Source: Thiotrichaceae bacterium (GTDB lineage Bacteria; Pseudomonadota; Gammaproteobacteria; Beggiatoales; Beggiatoaceae). From it: a stretch of DNA of 36,267 nucleotides. The notes beneath the pieces were generated by a model. The model was given only the letters and a program-made list of their open reading frames with translations. It searched no databases and had not been told where the DNA came from. The position numbers and the translations under genes are program-made. The stretch spans positions 1 through 36,267 of the forward strand of contig JAOZSV010000019.1 in assembly GCA_029939505.1 (NCBI GenBank). Reading direction: 5' to 3'. Shown here piece after piece: positions 8,302 through 15,969 of the stretch. Within the stretch, counting starts at the first letter, position 1; each line of letters begins with the position of its first letter.

Positions 8302-8512
8302 TTATCTTTCATTCATTTTATCCCGATCAAATTGATAGTCGGCAGGCACACAAATGTTTTTTCACAGATTGAAAAAAACGTTCTTTACGTTTTGCAGTAT
8401 CATCTGTTACTAAAATAATCACATTCAGTTCCTTATCCAAAAAATCTGGGTACTCATTAGGGATTTTAATCATGCCATGCCGATCATCAGTTTTTCTGTG
8501 TATCGCGTTCAT
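8302..8512 (-). pseudogene. Frameshifted antitoxin partner of the PIN toxin fragment
   Basis: Starting at ATG 8512, the frame contains MIKIPNEYPDFLDKELNVII, then a KRKERFFQSVKKH segment. A frameshift near 8345 separates this from the expected C-terminus PADYQFDRDKMNER, which ends at TAA 8302-8304 just before the toxin remnant. The order antitoxin then PIN toxin, the small size and the (V/L)PADYxFDRD(K/E) ending fit short antitoxins paired with PIN toxins. Without correction the frame gives a 61-residue product with an unrelated tail. The module is dead. Confidence 0.5.
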
Positions 8513-8600
8513 TAGTGATAACCGAGTGAGTTAAATAAGGATGCTCAAAAGTTTCAAATAAATTGGAATATTTTATCACACATCGTTTAAAATTGAAATA

Positions 8601-8762
8601 CTACTCGCTGCGAAAATGTTGTTGAAGTAATTGATTACAAACGACTAAATCTAAACTCAACGAATCAATTAATACGCCATCTATATCCCAGAGAATGGCT
8701 TGGGTGTCTATGGGAATCCATAGACGTTCAGCGATGCTGATTTGTTCTTTTAATGTCTGCAT
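8601..8762 (-). pseudogene. N-terminal fragment of a HAD-superfamily hydrolase
   Basis: The 53-residue frame contains AILWDIDGVLIDSLSLDLVV, in which DIDGVLIDS is the HAD motif I with nucleophile D26 and acid/base D28. HAD phosphatases normally need about 200 residues; here a TAG stops the frame right after the first cap-entry helix (NQLLQQHF). No motifs II-IV are found between here and the antitoxin remnant. I read it as the 5' stump of a phosphatase gene. No start-proximal ribosome-binding site is strong. Confidence 0.6.
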
Positions 8763-8805
8763 AAAAAATAGTTTCTATTGAAATAAGCCAGGGCGAACAC
8801 GCAGG

Positions 8806-8886
8806 ATTCGATTCGAGGTTCAAGTTTTTTTACCGAAAAAACTTGAACCTCGAATTGAGTTTTTTTTCAAAAAACTCAAACCTCGA
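8806..8886. repeat. Two adjacent TTCGAGG-type palindromes
   Basis: The first palindrome pairs TTCGAGGTTCAAG with CTTGAACCTCGAA around a poly-T/poly-A centre. The second, about 33 bp, is built on GAGTTTT/AAAACTC and shares the CCTCGAA end. They belong to the family seen at 9121-9333, 18419-18460, 18719-18762, 27604-27720 and 28546-28666. The stem sequence differs between copies, but each copy remains self-complementary. Confidence 0.7.
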
Positions 8887-8992
8887 ATGCCCCTACAGCC
8901 ATTGAATACGTGGAGATTGATAGGGCAGACCTGTGTGTCTGCCCTTAACTTAATGGCATTGACACCAGTGGAATCCAGAAAACCTGAAATTC

Positions 8993-9120
8993 AGTTTTGT
9001 AGGTTGGGTTAGATTTTTTTGCAAAGCAAAGTAACCCAACAATTTTCGATGTTCAAGTCAAATGTTGGGTTACGTTTTTTTACTCTCGTAAAAAAAGCTA
9101 ACCCAACCTACAATATAACA
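8993..9120. repeat. 128-bp inverted-repeat element, copy 1
   Basis: The ends GTAGGTTGGGTTAG and CTAACCCAACCTAC are inverted repeats, and an internal pair (GTAACCCAAC / GTTGGGTTAC) gives a two-armed fold. The entire 128 bp is identical, in opposite orientation, to 25887-26014. It has no coding capacity. A mobile, non-autonomous repeat is inferred from the perfect identity at two unrelated loci. Confidence 0.75.
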
Positions 9121-9333
9121 TTCGACGTTTCCGTTTTTTGAAGAAAAACGGAAACGTCGAATTGAATTCGAGGCTAAAGTTTTTTGAAGAAAAACTTTAG
9201 CCTCGAAAGTTATTTCATTTTCGAGGTTTTAGTTTTTTTTCAAAAAACTAAAACCTCGAAACGTTCCTAATTTAAACCAAATAATTCATTTCGAGTTTTT
9301 AGTTTTTTGAAGAAAAACTAAAAACTCGAAAAT
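9121..9333. repeat. Cluster of four palindromes with differing stems
   Basis: Four hairpins follow one another, at about 9121-9162, 9165-9208, 9221-9262 and 9290-9332. Their left arms read TTCGACGTTTCCG, TTCGAGGCTAAAG, TTCGAGGTTTTAG and TTCGAGTTTTTAG. Each right arm is the exact complement of its own left arm, and the centres are alike (TTTTTTGAAGAAAAA or T8CA6). There is no gene here. The remaining 9334-9502 stretch holds only a small hairpin around 9356-9380 (CCTGA/TCAGG). Confidence 0.75.
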
Positions 9334-9502
9334 CATTTTTTTTAAAGCCATAAGCAACACCTGATGAAATATCAGGTTGCAGCCGTCTGAAGGGCGAGTA
9401 GGGCAAGAATTTTGTTCACTTTTTTTGACAAAAGTATTGGCCTTTTTCTTTTAGTCCCCACGTATGTTATACGTCGTTAAGTTTATTTCTCACTGACAGG
9501 AT

Positions 9503-9548
9503 CAGATCATTTAGATATTGATAATCAGATCGTTCAGATATTGATAAA
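9503..9548. promoter_or_regulatory. Two tandem 23-bp direct repeats upstream of the transglutaminase-like gene
   Basis: CAGATCATTTAGATATTGAT is followed directly by CAGATCGTTCAGATATTGAT, giving units of 23 bp (9503-9525 and 9526-9548) with two differences in the first 20 bases. They lie about 200 bp before the start of the 9749 gene. Units of about two helical turns suggest a tandem protein-binding site, but this is inference; no factor is recognised. Confidence 0.35.
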
Positions 9549-9748
9549 TTGTAGCGGCGAGCATGTTAAAGAAAAAACTTTGTCACATTTTTGATATATT
9601 CATTATTTCTATTTTTCTTATGTGTCATCGAAAAATGAATGTGACTGTTTTGGTATTTTTTATAGCCATTTGACATGTCATTAGTATATGGGGTAATTCC
9701 CTTCTCAAGTTTCGGAGTTTATTTTTAACCTAAGTAGGAGATATCATT

Positions 9749-12700
9749 ATGATACAAAAAAATTACACTTGTTTATATGTCCAACAAGTGGTTGCCGCGA
9801 GTGCTCTTTTTATTATGACGTTTGGGGCATCATACGCACAGGATGTTCGAGACCCAGCTCTTAAGGCAATGTTCGCGGCGGCTGGCTCCCGAACCTCACC
9901 CTTTGCCCCCCCTACACAAGATGTATTTGTCACGGATAGTGGGCCAGGGTTGGACACGGGGTGTACATTTAACGATGATCCAGGACACCCGCTAATCATC
10001 GAGATTCCCATTGATCGTTATGTTGGCGAGGTGGATGCCAATGGATTCTTGGTTAATCCGGCTCCCCTGATAGCCAAAGGCATTATCCCAGCGACCATAG
10101 AGGTAAGTATGCCTGCTTATGATGTTGATGTCAATGGTTCAGCACCACCAGAGCATGATCAGGCACTCTTTAATGGAGAGAGTTTGGGTTTGTTAACAGG
10201 GAACGACCGCACTTGGAAGTTAAACGCTTTCCAAGTGGATATCGAAAAGGTCAAATTTCCTGCGAAGCCCCTACCTGATTCTACCCCAACTCCCGTTGTC
10301 AACACGGTACAGATCAATATTGATCTCCTAAGCACAGGGCGCTGGTGTACCGCTATTGATTGGGTGGCCCTCGTCATACCAATACGGCCTAAGTTCGCGC
10401 TGACGTTAGAGCCTAAATATGGTTATAATCAAATTCGCAAGAACGATTCAAACGACACCATCAATATTATTCGTGAGGATTCTGTCGATGCTGACTGCAA
10501 TATTACGGAGGACATTGGACCTTATGACGAATATCCGTTTTCAGGTTCTGCTCAAACAGGCAAGGTTAAGCTACACACAAAGATGGAACCCTGTCCTGCG
10601 GATACCTTCTCATTACCGCTTGATGTGAAAGTCAAGTGGAATATTTCCGGCACATCGCTGAAAAATACAACCACTTGGACTGGTTTCAAGGGTGATGTGG
10701 ATATTAAAATGCCCGACAAGGTAGGGACTTATCAGGTTGATTTTGAGTATTTCGTTAACGATTCTTCGATTAAAAGCTTTTCGCGTAAGTTGTTCGTCAC
10801 TCAGAAAGTTCCCGTGTTGGATCAGGTGCCTAAGCGCTCGTGGTATGAAAAAGCGACAACGTGGGCATCTGGTGAAAAGGACGAAGATGCCATCCTAAAA
10901 AAGCTTTTGGGCGGCCTGTACGGGTTTGGTGGAGCCAACTGGCTTTACTATGACATTAACGTATGCTCTTGGGATGACTTGGTAGCCGAACCACTCACCT
11001 GTAACAAGGCAAATTGCTATATCTTCAGCGATGTCTTTGAGAAGATGGCTAAAACACTAGGTATTGGGGACTTGGTATCCATAAGAGTGGCACCCAATAA
11101 ATTTGTAACAAAGGTAGTTCGTTCTCTTGATCCTGCCTTCACAGGAAATGGTCGTCCCCTTGAAGGCGGTGCCTATAATCGCTACCTATTTGGCAGCCAT
11201 AGTCTGCGACAGAAAGGTGCCAAGTACTATGATGCCACTTTCAATGGAACCTATTCCTCTGAAACGGATTTCATTGCCTATAATATAAATAGTCCTTTAA
11301 TGGTCATCCCACCACTCAGATTGCATTATGAAACGGTTGAAGGTGTCAAAGTATATCCACTGTTTAGTTCACACTATGGCTTATGGGAGGATTATGAATA
11401 TAAACGTGGTGCCAGAGATAGCACTGTGGATATATTGTTCCCAGGTAGTACAACTTTCAGTACAGTTGACGATAATGACGATGGCCTTGCAGAAGCGGTT
11501 GTCGCAGACGTGGCCATGGAAATTATAACTGAGGGAGAATACAAGTTCATTGGTATCTTGAAGAAAAATGGGCAGGTCATTGCGGACATACCTTTCTTTC
11601 ATTCGCCTGTTCTAATGAACACAGCGACTCTAAATGAAGGTCCAGGGTTCTACACCGTTTCCTTGAGATTTTCTGGTGAGCAAATCTATCGAACAGGTGA
11701 AAACGGGCCATATGAGCTTGAACTCTTTGCCGTCAGCGCAAAAAATAGCGTTGTAGTCGCAGTCGCTCCGCCTACCTTCACTGAACCTTACGATTATAGG
11801 CAATTTAGCGAAATCGGAGGCTCTATCACGAGCATCACAGATGCAGCCATCAATGAGAATGGCAACGAGAAGTTCGACTTTATCGAAACGACCGTTACTG
11901 TAAAAATTCGCACGGCTGGAGATTATTACCTTTTAGGTGTCCTGAGTAAAGAGGGCACATTCATTGTCAATGTTTTGGATTCTTCCTTTGCCGCATTGGC
12001 ACCTGGAATACATACTTTGAAGCTACGGTTTCCGGGACAAGTCATTCGGCGTATGGGTTTGGATGGACCATATCAGGGAGTGGTCAAACTGATTGATACG
12101 AATGATGAACGTACCATAGGTCACATCAAATTCGTGACACAAGCCTATCTTTCCGATACTTTCGAGGTGTTGCTGGAAGTTGATGGTACCCTCAACGATC
12201 AAGGAATTGACACGAATGACAATGGGCTGTTTGATATTCTGCGGGTCAGCTTTGGGGCGGATGTCACCGAAGCGGGTACTTTTCTAGTAGAAGGTACGCT
12301 GACGAATCAGGTTTCGCAGGACTTCGTCTTCACAGAAACATTGATGACTCTGACGACCGGTTCACAAATACTCACGCTTGACTTCCTGGGGACAAAAATC
12401 CACGGGCAGAGAATGAACGGTCCCTATCAGGTGGAAGTAAAGGTGAAGGAACCGAGTACTTTCAAGATGTTGGACAGGGTTAAGTTGGGACAGGTAACGG
12501 CAGCGTATAAATTTACCGACTTTGAACCGCTGGGTGGTGTACGTCCCATCTCGCTAACAGGTAACTCTTCTGATGAAGGAGTTGATATCAACGGCAACGG
12601 TCTCTTCGACCAATTACATGTTGATGTGGAACTGGAACTGACGACCACCGACTTCTACGAATGGAGTGCTCGCCTTGTCGATGTCAATAATACTGAAATG

Positions 12701-13396
12701 GGTTTCGATTCGCGCTCTGCTACGTTGAATGCCGGAAAAGCGACTATCAACTTTGTATTCGATGGCAACCTCATTGGCAAAAACTGTGTGAATGGCCCTT
12801 ATTTTGTCAAAGGGCTACTTATCCATGGTCATCAAAGTGGGGGTAACTTGGTTAGCTTCAATGTGGCAAAGACGCAAAACGTTTACGGGGTTCGTCAATT
12901 TGAGAACTCTGGGGATTGTGCGAATTCGGTGAAATTGGATTCTTTGACTGCCGCCATAGACCATGAAGACATTCGTAGAGGATACATTCGTTTAGTCTGG
13001 AAAACGGGCATTGAAAGAAAGAATGCGGGTTTCCGTTTATGGCGTGCGATCAAAAACCCGAAAGAGGGATATACCGTTACCATGCTTAAACTTAAAGAAC
13101 GGGAATTTTATATAACGGGATGCACAACAGGTTATTTGGTGAAGGCTAATATTGAGGATTCCAGTTCATTTATTTCAGCAGTCGGCTCTTCGAGAAAAGG
13201 TGCTTGTTATTCCTTTACTGATACCAGCCTCACCCAAGAGGGCACTTACTACTATGTGCTTGAAGATGTTGACACGAGTGGGAAGAGAACTTTCCATTGT
13301 GATGCCATCGCAGCCACGACGAGAGGTAAGGGTTCGGCTATTAATTTAGAGGCGGTGAAAGCTTACTGTCGGCAAGTGACTGGTAGCGGAAACTAA
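9749..13396 (+). CDS. Secreted protein with transglutaminase-like domain and four beta-type repeats
   Basis: The 1215-residue product starts with a signal peptide (hydrophobic core ending SYA, cleavage near residue 30). A transglutaminase-like core is inferred from C423 in NKANCYIFSDVF, H484 in GSHSLR and D495 in YYDATF, spaced as in the family's Cys-His-Asp triad. Four repeats of about 105 residues follow (about 561-667, 684-793, 806-910, 930-1034). Each has an acidic loop of the DxNxNGLFD or DDNDDGLAE type, likely calcium-binding, and a GPY near its end. The C-terminal domain (about 1063-1197) has the NAGFRLWRA and YYYVLEDVD pattern common in secreted bacterial proteins. The RBS AGTAGGAGA is 7 bases upstream. 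It is the first of three tandem paralogues and the only one with the enzyme-like domain. The substrate is unknown; peptidase or cross-linking activity are both possible. Confidence 0.8.
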   Translation: MIQKNYTCLYVQQVVAASALFIMTFGASYAQDVRDPALKAMFAAAGSRTSPFAPPTQDVFVTDSGPGLDTGCTFNDDPGHPLIIEIPIDRYVGEVDANGFLVNPAPLIAKGIIPATIEVSMPAYDVDVNGSAPPEHDQALFNGESLGLLTGNDRTWKLNAFQVDIEKVKFPAKPLPDSTPTPVVNTVQINIDLLSTGRWCTAIDWVALVIPIRPKFALTLEPKYGYNQIRKNDSNDTINIIREDSVDADCNITEDIGPYDEYPFSGSAQTGKVKLHTKMEPCPADTFSLPLDVKVKWNISGTSLKNTTTWTGFKGDVDIKMPDKVGTYQVDFEYFVNDSSIKSFSRKLFVTQKVPVLDQVPKRSWYEKATTWASGEKDEDAILKKLLGGLYGFGGANWLYYDINVCSWDDLVAEPLTCNKANCYIFSDVFEKMAKTLGIGDLVSIRVAPNKFVTKVVRSLDPAFTGNGRPLEGGAYNRYLFGSHSLRQKGAKYYDATFNGTYSSETDFIAYNINSPLMVIPPLRLHYETVEGVKVYPLFSSHYGLWEDYEYKRGARDSTVDILFPGSTTFSTVDDNDDGLAEAVVADVAMEIITEGEYKFIGILKKNGQVIADIPFFHSPVLMNTATLNEGPGFYTVSLRFSGEQIYRTGENGPYELELFAVSAKNSVVVAVAPPTFTEPYDYRQFSEIGGSITSITDAAINENGNEKFDFIETTVTVKIRTAGDYYLLGVLSKEGTFIVNVLDSSFAALAPGIHTLKLRFPGQVIRRMGLDGPYQGVVKLIDTNDERTIGHIKFVTQAYLSDTFEVLLEVDGTLNDQGIDTNDNGLFDILRVSFGADVTEAGTFLVEGTLTNQVSQDFVFTETLMTLTTGSQILTLDFLGTKIHGQRMNGPYQVEVKVKEPSTFKMLDRVKLGQVTAAYKFTDFEPLGGVRPISLTGNSSDEGVDINGNGLFDQLHVDVELELTTTDFYEWSARLVDVNNTEMGFDSRSATLNAGKATINFVFDGNLIGKNCVNGPYFVKGLLIHGHQSGGNLVSFNVAKTQNVYGVRQFENSGDCANSVKLDSLTAAIDHEDIRRGYIRLVWKTGIERKNAGFRLWRAIKNPKEGYTVTMLKLKEREFYITGCTTGYLVKANIEDSSSFISAVGSSRKGACYSFTDTSLTQEGTYYYVLEDVDTSGKRTFHCDAIAATTRGKGSAINLEAVKAYCRQVTGSGN
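12406..12926 (+). repeat. 521-bp tract identical to 14731-15251
   Basis: This stretch covers the end of the third repeat, all of the fourth repeat and the linker before the C-terminal domain. By eye it is identical at every base to 14731-15251 (offset 2325), whereas the sequences on both sides differ at several percent of positions or more. The abrupt limits suggest recent gene conversion between neighbouring paralogues. Confidence 0.85.
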
Positions 13397-13415
13397 TTCT
13401 TAACCAAACCTTCTC

Positions 13416-13453
13416 TCCTCTAACACTCTCATCGGGTGTTAGGGGGCATTTTT
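13416..13453 (+). terminator. Rho-independent terminator of the 9749 gene
   Basis: The CCTCTAACAC arm pairs with GGTGTTAGGGG around an 8-base loop and is followed by CATTTTT. It lies 20 bp after the stop codon. A degenerate version follows the second paralogue at 15743-15779. Confidence 0.75.
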
Positions 13454-13494
13454 ATGTGTAGAGTAAGCGAAGCCTATTCTTTGAAGGCAAACCA

Positions 13495-13531
13495 AAGCCC
13501 CTTGATTTTTCCAATCAAGGGGCTTTTTTTA
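13495..13531 (+). terminator. Second strong terminator in tandem
   Basis: AAGCCCCTTGATT pairs with AATCAAGGGGCTT, followed by a T-run. It is a textbook hairpin about 100 bp after the stop. In the duplicated intergenic region at about 15827-15855 the left arm is partly deleted, leaving ATCAAGGGG and the T-run without a partner. Confidence 0.8.
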
Positions 13532-13627
13532 ATCAGCTATTCTTTCAATTTAGGTTGAATGGGTATATTATGCTCCATGGTCACATTCATTTGTTGGTTT
13601 ATCCATAATAAAACGAGGGGATTAATA
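13532..13627 (+). promoter_or_regulatory. Duplicated leader upstream of the second paralogue
   Basis: AATCAGCTATTCTTTCAATT and the following AGGTTGAATGGGTATATTAT occur here (13531-13571) and again upstream of the third paralogue (about 15856-15897). Conservation of this non-coding DNA after duplication suggests that it holds the promoter; GGGTATATTAT contains a plausible minus-10 box. The ribosome-binding site GAGGGG precedes ATG 13628. Confidence 0.5.
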
Positions 13628-15253
13628 ATGAAACCGTATTTGTATCTTGTGGCAATGGTTGCTATGTGTGCTATCATTATGACTTTAGGAGTATATACAC
13701 AGGGGGGAGACACTACGCCCTCTCTTAGGATTTATAAACAGAGTTCCAAAGAGTTCACTAAAAATAATCAGGATATACTGTTCACGGGTAACACCAGCTT
13801 CCGTACCGTTGATGATAACGGTGACGGCCTTGCAGAAGCGGTCATTGCTGAGGTGGAAGTGAAAATTCTAACGGCAGGAAAATACTCGTTTTTAGGTTTC
13901 TTAAAGAAAAATGGGCGGAACATTGCGAAGAACCGTCCTTTCTTTAGAACGGCGATTTTTAGCACGGCATCTTTAAACGAAGGCCTTGGACCAATTTTCC
14001 TGATATTTTCCGGCGAGCAAATCTTCAGATCGGGTGAAAACGGACCATATCAGCTGGATATTGTTGGCTTCGGTGAAAATAGCGACGCAGTCGCTCCGCC
14101 TGCCTTCACTGAACCTTACGATTATAGGCAATTTGGCGAAGTCGGAGGCTCCATCACGAGCATCGCAGACGCAGCCATCGATGAGAATGGCAACTGGAAG
14201 TTCGACTTCATTGAAACAACCGTTACTGTAGAAATTCGCATTGCCGGAGATTATAAACTCCGAGGAAGCATGAGTAAAGGAAGCACATCTATTATTCACG
14301 CTTTTGAATCCTTTACAGGATTGACACCTGGAACGCATAGTTTGAAATTACGGTTTCCGGGACAAGTCATTCGGCGTATCGGTTTAGATGGAGCGTATCA
14401 GGGAGTAATCAATCTTGTCGTTATCAAGGCGAATAAGCGATATCATACTGTGGATGGTATCAAATTCGTGACACAAGCCTATCTTTCCGATACCTTCGAG
14501 GTGTTGCTGGAACTTGATGGTACCCTCAACGCTCAAGGAATTGACACGAATGACAATGGGCTGTTTGATATTCTGCGGGTCAGCTTTGGGGCGGATGTCA
14601 CAAAAGCGGGTACTTTTCTAGTAGAAGGTACGCTGAAAAATCAGACTGCCGTCTCAACTGAAACATTGATGTTCCTAACTACCGGTTCACAAACACTCAC
14701 GCTTGACTTCCCGGGGACCATAATCCACGAGCAGAGAATGAACGGTCCCTATCAGGTGGAAGTAAAGGTGAAGGAACCGAGTACTTTCAAGATGTTGGAC
14801 AGGGTTAAGTTGGGACAGGTAACGGCAGCGTATAAATTTACCGACTTTGAACCGCTGGGTGGTGTACGTCCCATCTCGCTAACAGGTAACTCTTCTGATG
14901 AAGGAGTTGATATCAACGGCAACGGTCTCTTCGACCAATTACATGTTGATGTGGAACTGGAACTGACGACCACCGACTTCTACGAATGGAGTGCTCGCCT
15001 TGTCGATGTCAATAATACTGAAATGGGTTTCGATTCGCGCTCTGCTACGTTGAATGCCGGAAAAGCGACTATCAACTTTGTATTCGATGGCAACCTCATT
15101 GGCAAAAACTGTGTGAATGGCCCTTATTTTGTCAAAGGGCTACTTATCCATGGTCATCAAAGTGGGGGTAACTTGGTTAGCTTCAATGTGGCAAAGACGC
15201 AAAACGTTTACGGGGTTCGTCAATTTGAGAACTCTGGGGATTGTGCGAATTAG
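13628..15253 (+). CDS. Second secreted repeat-protein paralogue, ended by a TAG codon
   Basis: The start at 13628 is chosen over the in-frame ATG 13559 because GAGGGG lies before it and the N-terminus then matches that of the third paralogue (MKxxxYLYxVxMVAMC, a signal peptide). The 541 residues hold the four repeats found in the 9749 product but no transglutaminase-like domain. Calcium-loop motifs such as DDNGDGLAE, DTNDNGLFD and DINGNGLFD are intact. The region 14731-15251 is identical to the first paralogue. At 15251-15253 the codon TCG of that paralogue is TAG, which separates the repeats from the usual C-terminal domain. Unless the stop is read through, this makes a truncated exported protein. 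A role in the cell surface or extracellular matrix is inferred only from the signal peptide and repeats. Confidence 0.75.
   Translation: MKPYLYLVAMVAMCAIIMTLGVYTQGGDTTPSLRIYKQSSKEFTKNNQDILFTGNTSFRTVDDNGDGLAEAVIAEVEVKILTAGKYSFLGFLKKNGRNIAKNRPFFRTAIFSTASLNEGLGPIFLIFSGEQIFRSGENGPYQLDIVGFGENSDAVAPPAFTEPYDYRQFGEVGGSITSIADAAIDENGNWKFDFIETTVTVEIRIAGDYKLRGSMSKGSTSIIHAFESFTGLTPGTHSLKLRFPGQVIRRIGLDGAYQGVINLVVIKANKRYHTVDGIKFVTQAYLSDTFEVLLELDGTLNAQGIDTNDNGLFDILRVSFGADVTKAGTFLVEGTLKNQTAVSTETLMFLTTGSQTLTLDFPGTIIHEQRMNGPYQVEVKVKEPSTFKMLDRVKLGQVTAAYKFTDFEPLGGVRPISLTGNSSDEGVDINGNGLFDQLHVDVELELTTTDFYEWSARLVDVNNTEMGFDSRSATLNAGKATINFVFDGNLIGKNCVNGPYFVKGLLIHGHQSGGNLVSFNVAKTQNVYGVRQFENSGDCAN
14731..15251 (+). repeat. 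521-bp tract identical to 12406-12926
   Basis: This is the partner copy of the conversion tract. Its last base is the T of the TAG codon; the next base (A here, C in the first paralogue) is the first difference. The upstream limit is equally sharp: the base just before 14731 differs from its partner. Confidence 0.85.
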
Positions 15254-15700
15254 GTGAAATTGGATTCTTTTGCTGCCGTAACAGACAGAGAAGACATCCG
15301 TTTGATATGGTCAACCGGCGTTGAAAGAAACAATGCGGGTTTCCGTTTATGGCGTGCTATCAAGGATCCGAAAGAGGGATATGCCGTTGCCCTGCTTAAA
15401 AAAGAACGACATTTTTATCAAGGCGGTTGCACAAAAGGTCAATTGGCGACTGCTAATACTGATAGTTCTAGTCCGCTTATTTCGGCTGTAGGTAATTCGA
15501 GAGAGGGTGCTTGTTATTCCTTTACTGATACCAGCATCACCCAAGATGGCACTTACTACTATGTGCTTGAAGATGTTGACACCAGTGGAAAGAGAACTTT
15601 CCATTGTGATGCCATCGCCGCCGCAACGATAGGTAAAGGGTTGACTATTAGTTTAGAGGCTGTGAAAGGTTATTGTCGGCAAGTGACTGGTAGCAACTAA
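15254..15700 (+). pseudogene. Detached C-terminal domain of the second paralogue
   Basis: In the same frame, right after the TAG, 148 codons encode the C-terminal domain common to all three paralogues: RLIWSTGVERNNAGFRLWRA, an ACYSFTDT segment, YYYVLEDVDTSGKRTFHCDA and the CRQVTGS ending. No other lesion is present, so the nonsense change is recent or tolerated. A GTG follows the TAG directly and could in principle restart translation, but such a product would lack a signal peptide and there is no ribosome-binding site. Confidence 0.75.
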
Positions 15701-15742
15701 ATAAGGGATGGCAAAGAAATTCTTTGGCACCTTAATTAAATT

Positions 15743-15779
15743 CCCTCTAACACCCTCATCGGGTGCTGGGGGGTATTTT
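15743..15779 (+). terminator. Degenerate terminator after the second paralogue
   Basis: CCCTCTAACACCC and GGGTGCTGGGGGG form a mismatched stem followed by TATTTTG. It is clearly derived from the intact terminator at 13416-13453, with mismatches in the arms and an interrupted T-run. Termination may be weak. Confidence 0.5.
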
Positions 15780-15969
15780 GATGTGTAAGGGAAGCGAAAC
15801 AAACCTATTCATGGAAGGCAAACAAAAGTTCCTTTTCCAATCAAGGGGATTTTTTAATCAGCTATTCTTTCAATTTAGGTTGAATGGGTATATTATGATC
15901 CATGGTAACAAACATTCATTGTAACAAACATTCATTTGCTTATTTATTCATCGGATTAGGAGGTTAATC

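Noticed and set aside
13559-13627. Upstream ATG of the second paralogue as the start
   Set aside because: It would add 23 residues encoded by the duplicated leader, without a ribosome-binding site, and would displace the signal peptide.
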